From assembly GCA_030386875.1 (NCBI GenBank), contig CM059578.1, positions 23,793,009 to 23,857,008 of the forward strand: 64,000 nt of DNA, written 5' to 3'. The stretch is from Morinoia aosen (taxonomy: Eukaryota > Arthropoda > Malacostraca > Amphipoda > Talitridae). Every line of letters starts with the position of its first letter. The stretch's first letter is position 1. The notes beneath the pieces are model-generated. The model saw only the letters and a program-made list of their open reading frames with translations. It made no database searches and was not told the origin of the DNA. Of this stretch, positions 11,701 through 21,317 are shown piece by piece. The translations under genes and the position numbers were made by a program.

Positions 11701-14280
11701 TTATTTATAGTACTAACAACATCGAAACACATAGGGAACACTTTCGTCATGAACGGATTTCAGAGCAATAAATTGATGGCAGCGAGATCGAGAATTTCTC
11801 AAACGCAAAATTCGTGATGACGTGCTGCCAATAATTGCAGTTGAAATGTTTATGAAAATGCGCAAATATTGAGCAACGGCATCGACATTTTCACACAAGC
11901 TTTCACAAATGTGATCGTCGTTGGAATACAACTTAATGTGCAATAATGATGCATATTCAGTCAAATTCTTGGGAGCCAGTTTCTCTTAAGTTTTAGCTGC
12001 GTTTTAAATTACTAAGAACACAAGGAAATAAATTTCTGCTTAACATAGGTCTGTCAATCTCACGAGGAAACTCTCGAATGAACTACGTAAAGAGTTTTTA
12101 TGAAACAAGATTTACCATACAGTGGCACCCGTAGAATTTGAAAGGAAGCCACCAAATATCCGTAACCTTCAGTTACATGTCTAAGTAGCCAATACATGTC
12201 TAAGTCGCCTACTGTTAAATATAGCCGACTTGTAAAATATCGAGTTAATTATCTCAATGATCAGTCTAATGCGAAACTAGGTTAAGTGAACTAGGTTAAA
12301 CTTTTGTACACCCTAGAATAGCGTGATGGTAGGATGCCCTAGAAGTCGCTGAACTTATTCGGGCCCACAGGTAGCTATATTCAAACTTTTCCATTGTACT
12401 AGACTTAAGAAACATTCTACCTCTGTATCTCCTGTGGTAAATAAATTGTTTAAATTGTTTAAAAATTGTTTAAGTTGGTTCCCTATTTGTAGTATCGCGA
12501 TGTGTTTTTACTATGTTTTTTTTTTCAAAAATTGGTGCGTATAAGGAAAGAAGGTAGCCTTGAGGGATATTTAGTGCTTTTTGCTCTTTTGTTCTGGTTT
12601 TCACGAGCATATCATCAGTCAGCCTTACGAGCTGTTACCAACTGATCGTACGGTGCGTTTTTGAACAGAAGTGAATCATAATAGGTGATCGTTTTAAGTT
12701 AAATAATAGCAAGATTCTTTTAATAATTCTTTGAAACTAACCATGATTAGGGTATTGTGCACATCATTTAAAATGAGTTTTATTGCTCCCTTGCAGTTAA
12801 TGGTGTTGAAACTTCTAACCAACCATGGTAGGGAATTTTGACCGTTACTTAATAGAAGTTGTATTTCCCCTCGCAGTGGATGGTGTTGAGTAGAAAAGAA
12901 ACTGGTATTGGAAAATATACTTGTGAACAAGCTCTACAAGTCTTAAAATGAGAGTGAATTTTCCTGGCTTGATAAATCTGATTTCTTAACTATATTTCCA
13001 AAAAATGAATTGAAAGAAAGAATTTAATGCCCAGTGTCATTGTGTCTTTTGAAAAATTTTGGTAAAACTTTTGTTTACATGAATTAGTTGGTGGATTTAA
13101 ATACGCAAATGACGCTAACCTGGATTTGAAATAGACTTGAAACAGTAATCCTTACATCATTATACCTTAGGCAAGCCTCAGTCACAGTGTTAAATTGATC
13201 GTGCTGGTTTATCTTGAAAGATCAAAGCATAAACTATATCAATTTTAACGAAACGCAGAGCGTCACCATTGGCTAATGTTGTCAAAAAAATTCGAACGCC
13301 AGCCTTTATATGGCTCATAATTTGTTCACATGTTATTGTACTAATATCAAATATCCCAGAACCGTGAACAGATTTCGGTGAAATCCTGATCAATTCACTG
13401 CAGAGTTCGCCAACAAATGAAGAGCGATTCAATTTCCTCCGCCGTCACTCGTTATACGTAAAAGCAACCGGATAGAAACCATTAATTAATTCGCCTGTCA
13501 AATTAATAAGCCCACAACAGAGACGGGCAAAGCCAATTTATTTATCCTGTTTCAGGGGTCTTGTATTTCATGTCCAGCAGAACAGGTCACATCTGCGTAC
13601 ATCGACGGAGCCCCAGCCAAAACAGCCTTGACTCGCTCGCTGTGGCGGTAATTGGCGGAATGAAGCTGAACTTCCACATCAACGCGGTAAACAATAGACA
13701 TTTAAATTACATTAATTACTTCATAATTTATTATAATTATGAAAAGTAATGTGAGAAGCAATCAGCGCTCAAAGCTATAGTAGAAGGGGGAGGGGAGACA
13801 AATCATTTGTGTGACAAATGCTTGTTGATTTATTTATAAGCCAAAAATTAAATATTATAAGCACGGAAATTTCAACGCGCCGTTTTGAACGTCAGTGGCT
13901 AGGCATAGATGCCCGTTTAAGAGACTGGATCTCATTTGATTTAAATTATAAGCCGTGAAAATTAACGCCCTTGATCGAAGGAACATGCCATTTTTTTCAT
14001 TCGCTCTTTTACTTGAACTAAAAAATATGTGATGTTGCATCTGTATCGCCTTTGAAATTAAAAAAAAGTCAGGAAAAATAAAAAAATCAGGAAAAAATCG
14101 TACACATATTAATCCTACCCATAAATGTCGAAGATATTGGCAAGTTGTACGTTGTAAATGATCATGATTGAAGTGGCTCGATATGTGCCATCATTTCTAG
14201 ATGAGATTCGAGAACCGAGGACTTTCTTAGTTGTATTAGAAGTATAGTTTAAATCTAGCTAGCTTCATTCTTGAGTTTCA

Positions 14281-14396
14281 GATATGTCAGCTATGAACTA
14301 ATTACAGGTGTCAGCTATGAACTAATTACAAGTGTCAGCTATGAACTTTGATATGTCAGCTATGAACTAATTACAAGTGTCAGCTATGAACTTTGC
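14281..14396. repeat. 24-bp tandem repeat, five copies
   Basis: Unit GTGTCAGCTATGAACTAATT plus ACAA. Copies start at about 14286, 14310, 14334, 14355 and 14379; one interval is 21 bp. Confidence 0.9.
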
Positions 14397-14693
14397 TGAA
14401 GTATGTCCATGTGTCAAGCATCAGTTTCGTTCTGTGTAGCTCGTTTTCAAATATTCATGCAGGATGATTGCGGAGCAAATAACACAGACAATATCATAAA
14501 TATACTAGGAACAGCACCCATGTATGAAAAATTGAGAGACCTTTGTCTGTATTTGTACTCTGATAACTGTGCAATCCAATCGCAAATTTCGATTTTGAGT
14601 ATCTCATCCTCGTGTGCATTTCGTAAGGAGACAAAGACGGGGGATCAAACATTAAACAGTTTGCAAATCAATTACGACATGTTTTCCTATTTT

Positions 14694-15121
14694 GGAAGCG
14701 TTGCTCATTTGGGAAAAAAGCGTTGCTCGTTTCTTTTCCCTGTTGCTCATTTAATACAGATAATTAAGTAAATAAAGTACCTATTTTGAAAATAATTACG
14801 TCAACTCCTCAATGAGCTGGTGCTCCTCTACCGCCTATCGTAGGGATACACTGAAACTCTACAATGTGGAGTTCACGAGCCAGGTTTCACAGACATCTTT
14901 CCGTATTGGAAGCGTTGCTCATTTGGGAAAAGAAGCGTTGCTCGCTTCTTTTCCCTGTTGCTCATTTAATACAGATAACTAAGTAAATAAAGTACCTGTT
15001 TTTAAAATAATTACGTCAACTCCTCAATGAGCTGGTGCTCCTCTACCGCCTATCGTAGGGATACACTGAAACTCTACAATGTGGAGTTTACGAGCCAGGT
15101 TTCACAGACATCTTTCCGTAT
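14694..15121. repeat. 214-bp tandem duplication
   Basis: Two near-identical copies start with GGAAGCGTTGCTCATTTGGG at 14694 and 14908 and end with CAGACATCTTTCCGTA. Within each copy, GTTGCTC also recurs three times. Confidence 0.92.
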
Positions 15122-15843
15122 TATTCGTAGAGATCCATCGTAAGATGGATCTCAATTAGGATTGGTAGAGACGATACAGTTCTGATAAATAAGATTTATG
15201 TGCGTTTCTCAGATGCAATTGCTAACATAGATGCAGGTGTTGTTTTATGTTATTAAGCAGCTTTTGAAACATAACTATCCCCATTTTGCGAACTGGAATA
15301 TACTTAAAGCTCTCTCTACCATGCTTATATAATTTCAGTTGTCTTGTCCCAGAAAAACGTAGTTCAGACAAATATTCACAGAAACTATCTTGGAGGTTTT
15401 GAGGAGGGCTTTTTCAAAGCATGATTTTACAATAGGGGTTTAATTACTCAATTTTTATTTGTACATAACGTCGGAGGAAGGATCAAAATTAGCCTTTTGA
15501 ACCAAAAGTTTTAAGGAAAGTATCCGTGAAAGCTAGTAGAGCACCTCTACAGAGAATAAAATTGCAACATTTTTTCCTAATTGCAACGGCAGCAGCGGGT
15601 AAATGTTAACACTACCGGGACTCATTTCCTTAATTTTCGCTCAGAAAATCAACATAAGGGAATTTTACGCCAAGAAATTAAAAAAGACAAAGCTACATCC
15701 CCGGTCCAACTTTTCCGTCAGAGCATCTATGGTTTTAGCCCCCAATGCAGGGGTTAAACCTGGTCGGACAAAATCACAGATATTTTGACAAAATATTTAA
15801 ACTAAATACAATCGCTCAAAGTAGTATTCCACTCAATACTCAC

Positions 15844-16140
15844 AGTGGACCTCGAGTTTGACTCCATCTTCAAGTTTTCCCTGCAGAAGTCCGGGTGTTT
15901 CCGCTCGACAGGACAAAAATCGTCCCTGGTCCTCAGCTGTGGGCGTAAAGAGCAAGGTGCTCTCTGTGACGTTACCGTCTTGGGACGATCGTTCACTATT
16001 GGGCTTTATCGGACGGCCGTCCAACCAGAATGTGACGGTGGGCAGCGGCCGTGCGCCCACCACGCGGCATGTTACTTTCGTGCCGACGTTTGCTGAGACC
16101 GGCCCGTTGATGCCGGCCAAAGAGATGGACATCGGGGGAA
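15844..16140 (-). CDS. Sidestep-family Ig receptor, exon encoding Ig3
   Basis: This 297-nt exon encodes all of Ig domain 3 (98 complete codons, phase 1 at both ends). The acceptor is CCTCGCGCAG and the donor is CACT|GTGAGT. Visible features are PPMSISLAG, GTKVTCRVVGARPLPTVTFW with the strand-B Cys and core Trp, then DGNVTESTLLFTPTAEDQGR, then FLSCRAETPG with the strand-F Cys, and EDGVKLEVH. The DGN.T.S.L..P....D.G..L.CRA signature and the ED..KL.V ending are hallmarks of Sidestep Ig3. N-V-T is a potential N-glycosylation site. Splicing to the next exon creates the Tyr of VHYLP. A 96-bp tandem array starts within about 15 bp of the acceptor (16155-16520). Confidence 0.93.
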
Positions 16141-16154
16141 CTGCGCGAGGTGGG

Positions 16155-16520
16155 AAGGATGGTTATTGTCAGTGTAAAGTTGTGCCAATGAGTGCTACGC
16201 TGGGATTATGGAGTATTTCGTACAACGCTTTCAGATGCGTTAGGGAGTTAACGGATGTTAATTGTCGGTGCAAAGTTGTGCCAATGAGTGCTACGCTGGG
16301 ATTATGGAGTATCTCGTACAACGCTTTCAGACGTGTGAGGGAGTTATAGGATGGTAATTGTCAGTATAAAATTGTCCCAACGAGTGCCACGCTGCATGGT
16401 ATTATGGAGCATTTAGTACAACGCTTTCAGGCGTGTGAGGGAGTTAAGAAGTTAATTTCTAGTTCAAAATTTACATAAAGAGTACTACTGCTGTTTAGTG
16501 GTATTTCATACAACGCTTTC
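16155..16520. repeat. 96-bp tandem repeat next to the Ig3 exon, about 3.7 copies
   Basis: Unit includes AAAGTTGTGCCAATGAGTGC, TACGCTGGGATTATGGAGTA and TCGTACAACGCTTTCAGA. ATTGTC recurs at 16165, 16261 and 16357, and a decayed fourth copy follows. The array begins roughly 15 bp outside the acceptor. Confidence 0.9.
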
Positions 16521-16589
16521 GGTCAATGCTTGCGCTATATTATAAGCAGTTAAGCAGTACAAGTATTTCGGTAATACATCGCGAGAAAT

Positions 16590-16910
16590 TCACGTTCTTC
16601 TTGGCATAACTTATACATATTAATCCTAAATTATTTCCATTAACAGAATGACCATTCTATCGCTGTGGGCAGGAAGCATTACATCGAGTTAAAATATTCA
16701 AATATTTAGGTCAGTGGACGTGACACATTCTATCAACTTAAATTATTTTTTCATCCACAGAATGAGCATTTTATGGTTGTGGGCTGGAAATATTACACCA
16801 GTAGGTGTGAGATATTCTTTCAAGTTAAAATATTTTTATCTACAGAATGAGCATTCTATAGCTATGGGGAGAAAATATTACATCAGTGGACATGAGGCAT
16901 TCTACCCAAG
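16590..16910. repeat. Diverged tandem repeat of 87-112 bp, three copies
   Basis: Copies share CAGAATGAGCATTCTAT, then GCTATGGG..GGAAATATTACA and TCAGTGGACATGA. CAGAATGA recurs near 16645, 16757 and 16844. Confidence 0.75.
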
Positions 16911-17084
16911 CAGGGCTGAGGCATTTTACGACAGTAGGCCGCCATTAACTGCATCTTCTCCGCCCGATAATGCGTGTATGAGGCAGCCTTTGCGCCACTT
17001 ACGCATCAAAGAGACAGCGCCTGATGGGCCGGCAGGAAGGCCTGGATGTGGAGATCCTACTCTGAAAGATTACCTCTGGGAGAT

Positions 17085-17880
17085 CCGTTTTTGAAAGGTC
17101 CAACCCTGAAAGATCCAGCCTTGAAAGATCCAACCCTGAAAAACTACCGCTGAAAGTTTCAATCCTGGAAGATAAACAACGAAATATCCATCCCTCGAAA
17201 CTTAATTTAATGATTATTCGAAGATTACCGCTAAATAAATTCATCCCTGAAAGATTTCCAATGGAAAATCCAGCCCTGAGAGAATAATTAAATGATCTAT
17301 TATTCGAAGATTACCGGTAAATCAATTAATCCCTGAAAGATTACCAATAGCAAATCCAGCCCTGAACAAATTCCACTGCATGGACGATCCAGTCCTGGAA
17401 GATAACCAGGAGGAATCCCAGCCCTGAAAAATTACAACAGACACATCCACCCCTTGAAGTTAACACTGAAAGATCCCGCCCTGAAAGATTACCATTAGGA
17501 AGTGTAATTTTAGAAGACGGTCTGTAAATATTTGATCATTGAATCATTTTCAGCCTTGAAAAATGGCCCGCGAAAGATACCAACCTGAAAGATTTACTTT
17601 GAGGATGCTAGCCCGAAAAAATAACTAGAGCTTAATTTAGTCTCGGAAAACTTCCGCTTGAAAATTTTGCCTTGAAGAATGACTCCTATAATAGAACCTA
17701 ATGAAACTAGCCTTGAAAATTCAACCTTGGAGATTTGAATATTGAATTTGCAAATTTCAAACTCAAATCATCTCATCTTGAAAGCTTGTCCACAGCGATG
17801 CAACCTTGAGAAATTAAAGCTGAAAGAAGACCTTTCAAGAAATGTATTTTGAAAAATTAGCTTTGAAATACCCAATCCTA
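17085..17880. repeat. Degenerate short-unit repeat (GAAAGATCCAACCCT-like)
   Basis: About 800 bp in which CCTGAAAGATCCAGCC-like words recur every 15-50 bp with increasing divergence to the right. One longer sub-unit containing TATTCGAAGATTACCGGTAA is repeated at 17206 and 17294. It has an inverted perfect copy at 20580-20621. Confidence 0.7.
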
Positions 17881-18199
17881 CGTACGTTGGCCGAGAGCAG
17901 TTGTGCAGGGCTTTTTTGCGTGCATTTTTCAACCAATTCGAAACGATTTCATTTGAAGATATCTGCCACTTTTATTTCACGATGAAAAGTGTTATAGTGT
18001 CTGTCTTTTAGTTTTCCGGTCCGTATTTCTTTAATTGTGCCCAGACTAACGCCACCGACGTACGGATCTTTCCATCTTTTCATCTTCAATTTTCAAGCGG
18101 GCGGTTAATCCTTGACTGTTATTCTGAACTCTTTTTTCTGGTATTCCGCATCGTTTCATTTCCCTCCATTTTCCACGAGGCGCCAGTTCGCACACTCGT

Positions 18200-18560
18200 G
18201 TAACTTACGGGACATCTATTCTTCTACGGTTCTTTCATCACAATCGTGGTTTGTCTTGTCTTATATAAAATTGATGATGATATCTCTGTATATACTATTG
18301 GTTTTATCATTAATTTCCTACCGTTCCTCCATCTCTGTCGTGGTTTGTCCCAGTTCATTTAGAAACGCTGATGATATCTCTGTATCCGCTTTTGATCTTA
18401 TCATAAGGGTCTTGAAATCATTAATATCCCACTGTTCCTCTTTCGACGTCGTAGTTTGTCTCATTTGAGTTAAAATTAATGATAATATCTCTGACATAAA
18501 AGCTATTGATATCATTATAGGGGTCTTAGAATCATTAATGTGATTAGCAATGATTAGTAG
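18200..18560. repeat. Diverged tandem repeat of about 95-109 bp, three copies
   Basis: Copies share GTGGTTTGTC, then GATGATATCTCTG and ATCATAAGGGTCTT with CATTAAT. They sit near 18246, 18341 and 18450. Confidence 0.7.
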
Positions 18561-19523
18561 ATGAACGGAATATTCGTCTATGAGCATAGGCTAAAATTAT
18601 CATAAGTGTCTTGCTATCACTGAATGCTTATCTCTGAGCACAGACTGAAGGCATGGTCAAAATGGTTTTAAAATAATTTTTGTGCATGTATCCAAATAAA
18701 ACTTGCCGTTATCGTTCGTTAAGAGTCTTAAATATTGAAATAGATGTTTAAATTATCTCATTATGTTATACTGGTGCGCCAGCGTGATTCAATCACATTG
18801 TAGGGGACAAAACTACGGAGACTGTAAACGGAGGAGGAAAGTTCCATTTGCTGCCTCTATATTCTTATTATTCATTTATATTTGAAGTTTACTCATCAGA
18901 CAACGTCTTAGTTAAATATGTGTAACTGTTAAAACATTGGGAACTGAAAACTCACCAATTTATTTCTTTAATTAACATCTGTAAAGGAAGAACAAAATGA
19001 AGACGCTTCAAAATCGAACTCAGTTTCGTTCAAGTAATGACCTTGATTCAAGAAGCTATGTAAAAAATTCAACATTGTAACAGTTTTACCTTATTCTTAT
19101 ACACATTACATGAAAATTAATTTACATATTACTGGAATAATTAATTTAACTAGTTGGAGTCAAAAGTCACTCTAAAGCTTTTTAGATGATACGCGCTAAG
19201 AAGAAAAGTTGAACATGGGTAAAAAAATGGCTTCTCACAACTTTAAAACTTATTTTTGTCAAAGTATGATTAAGTCACTGTCATTGAAACGTTGGTGCAT
19301 TTCGTTTTTATATTTTGATTCAAGGGTAAAAGTAAAAACATAGTGAACATGTTTTTACTTCTATTACACTAAAAATAAAAAAAAACAGGTTCCTACTGAT
19401 AATTGTACCAAATAAAGAAGTTAACCACGAAATACAGAGTTGCTTGCAGCTTAGTTCTTCCGAAAGTTTGCAAAACGTTCGGCGATCAGGCGGAATGAGA
19501 TACACGATCTGCGAGAGACTGTT

Positions 19524-19776
19524 TAAGGCCCTTTTACATTGACGGTTTCTTCGCGCTCCACACCGTCGCTCCATCCATGTTCTGCAAATTATTCTGACAG
19601 TATTGCAAGAGCAATACTGACAATTACTGTCTCGGGGGAAGGAACGTCGAATTGAGTGGCAATGTAAAAGCAAGCCGGTGTGATCTGAGGCTCAATTTTC
19701 TCGTGGGAGGAACTGTAGAAAGTTCACCGTCACTCCACACCGTCGCTCCACACCGCAAGTGTAAAATGAGCTTTAG
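19524..19776. mobile_element. MITE-like element with imperfect terminal inverted repeats
   Basis: The left end reads AAGGCCCTTTTACATTGACG and the complement of the right end reads AAAGCTCATTTTACACTTGC; both continue CGGT. Internal GCTCCACACCGTCGCTCC words occur near both ends. There is no open frame. The terminal pattern resembles short non-autonomous hAT-type elements, but I could not define a target-site duplication, so the family is uncertain. Confidence 0.55.
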
Positions 19777-20159
19777 GATTTGGTATTACCCAAGCTCAAA
19801 ATCTTACACACATTCCCAAAACTGCTCCGGCGAGCGGGCTTACTGAATAAAAACAAAATTAAAACATGAAAAGTGTTGATGAAGGAATGCTCTTGAAATT
19901 TTCGAAGAAAAGCTCCGGATGAGTTAAGAGTTTTATCCCTCATTCCAATCTGCTAGCTATCGCGATCATGATATTCGAGAGGAATCAGTAGCAAATTAGT
20001 TGTATAGAAATCGCCATGCTGGAATTGCAATACTCGTTCAAAAGATACTGCTTACGAGTGAATAAAACAAAAAATACTTTGAAATGGTGGTTGTAAAATA
20101 ATTGTAACTGATGAATAACTCGTAAGAGAAATAAGAACAAACGTTAAGTTTTACGTTAT

Positions 20160-20290
20160 TTTCTCCGATTCTTATAGATTATAAACAAGGAATTAAATAA
20201 CAATTTTGCTGGAAAAAAATGATAACTTGGGTTTGTCGATAACAGAGAAATTGAAATTCTCAAATTGGAAACTCCAAAGTGAAACATATA
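20160..20290. repeat. Diverged copy of the Ig2 donor-flanking intron sequence
   Basis: Resembles 20681-20796 in order and spacing: CGATTCTTATAGATTATA (versus CGATTCTTATAAATCATA), AACAATTTTGCTGGAAAAAA, CTTGGGTTTGTCGATAA and AAATTGGAAACTC. It marks an older duplication of the intron start next to the Ig2 exon. Confidence 0.7.
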
Positions 20291-20655
20291 TGTGTAAGGC
20301 TAGGTAGGATTGGTGTTGAACTAACACCAATGAACGTAACGGCAGGCGTGGCACAACATGCGAGTAGAATTCTCAACAAACTTACGAGAAAATATATTGA
20401 CCCCAGTTGCTATAATTTCTTTCCCTCTACAAAAAAACGCGTACAAGTTTTCTCCTAGACCTGAAGCCCCCAAAATTACAAAATTTCCACACCTGTATCA
20501 AAAAGGTTACATATGGCTGCCCTGTATAAAAAAGGTTATGCATGTATGCTACGCGCTGGATTTGCTATTGGTAATATTTCAGGGATTAATTGATTTACCG
20601 GTAATCTTCGAATAATAGATCGTTTAACAGCACGATGAACTCATACAGAAGAATC

Positions 20656-20681
20656 ACTCACGAGTCATGTTGACGATGACA
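20656..20681 (-). repeat. Duplicate of the Ig2 exon end with an intact donor
   Basis: Plus-strand CTCACGAGTCATGTTGACGA continuing TGACA matches 20792-20817 with one change. On the gene strand this is the last codons of the Ig2 exon plus ACTC|GTGAGT. It lies about 137 bp downstream of the true donor, so it is a second 5' splice site in the same context. Confidence 0.82.
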
Positions 20682-20796
20682 TTTCTGCGATTCTTATAAA
20701 TCATATACACTACGAATGAAACAATAATTTTACTGGGGAAAAAATATATCTTGGGTTCGTTGATGATAATTGAGAATTAAAATTGGAAATACTCAC

Positions 20797-21141
20797 GAGT
20801 CATGTCGACGATGACAGCAGCAGTGATGGGAACGGCTTTCTCGAGGTCGCTGTTGGCGGCGTTGCAGACGAAGCTTTGATGGAGGTGATGCCGCTGCAGA
20901 GCGGGAATGGTCAAGGTGTTCACGATCTTCGTGCTCCCAGACGATGGAATTACCTCGGTTTTGCCCAGAAACTTTCCAGATGAGGACGATCGCTGTGCTT
21001 GAGTTGAGTAGAGGCCTGTGTTGAACGCAGCGTTGTTGCTGTTCGTGGGGGCGATTTGAGCAGGTCCGGTCGTGATCACCGAGAGTGTGCCTCTTATTTC
21101 CTCTGAGCCGCCCCACCATGTCAGCTTCGGTGGGGGTCGAC
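20797..21141 (-). CDS. Sidestep-family Ig receptor, exon encoding most of Ig2
   Basis: This 345-nt exon has acceptor CCACTGCAG and donor ACTC|GTGAGT and continues Ig domain 2 of the same receptor. It opens GRPPPKLTWWGG, holding the strand-C tryptophan. It closes with IVNTLTIPALQRHHLHQSF, the strand-F cysteine in VCNAANSD, and a final VIVDMT, which strongly matches the Sidestep Ig2 pattern. Both ends are phase 1, and splicing creates Gly upstream and Leu downstream. About 62 residues separate the WW pair from IVNTL, where I would expect roughly 20-25. The extra stretch is rich in Ser, Thr, Asn, Ala and Gln and looks like a low-complexity loop insertion. A second copy of the exon end and its donor lies in the intron at 20656-20681. 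Confidence 0.9.
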
Positions 21142-21213
21142 CTGCAGTGGAGATATTGATCGTCAAGGTAGCTCATAAATATGGTGATGTCTAATTAGTA
21201 ACTAGGATGTTGT

Positions 21214-21317
21214 CCGCATCAAAACAATGATTACAACCACTGTTTTAGTTTTATTTTCATAATCATCGTAAAATAATTATAATCAAAACCATGATTATAA
21301 CCATTGTTTTGATGCGG
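21214..21317. repeat. Imperfect 104-bp palindrome
   Basis: The outer arms CCGCATCAAAACAATG and CATTGTTTTGATGCGG are perfectly complementary over 16 bp. Inner arms remain similar (ATTACAACCACTGTTTTAG versus GTTATAATCATGGTTTTGAT after complementing). The whole block could fold back on itself in DNA or pre-mRNA. It is consistent with a small foldback element. Confidence 0.85.

Larger units (their letters stand above)
11292..15843 (-). other. Intron of about 4.6 kb between Ig3 and Ig4
   Basis: Phase-1 intron. It holds diverged tandem repeats next to the Ig4 exon (11310-11700), a 24-bp repeat (14281-14396) and a 214-bp duplication (14694-15121). A more GC-balanced stretch at 13440-13700 is rich in TAAT motifs. 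I see no coding exon. Confidence 0.75.
16141..20796 (-). other. Intron of about 4.7 kb between Ig2 and Ig3
   Basis: Phase-1 intron. It holds a 96-bp array against the Ig3 acceptor (16155-16520), a further tandem repeat (16590-16910), a degenerate GAAAGATCC-type array (17085-17880), a repeat at 18200-18560, a MITE-like element (19524-19776) and duplicated sequence around the Ig2 donor (20160-20818). From 18600 to 19500 I see only AT-rich unique sequence. Confidence 0.75.

Noticed and set aside
15129..15152. GAGATCCATC/GATGGATCTC hairpin as a terminator
   Set aside because: A short perfect stem without a T tract in an intron of a eukaryotic gene; no reason to call it functional.
16714..17094. 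126-codon plus-strand frame
   Set aside because: It runs through tandem repeats (16590-16910) into the degenerate array, with no protein-like features.
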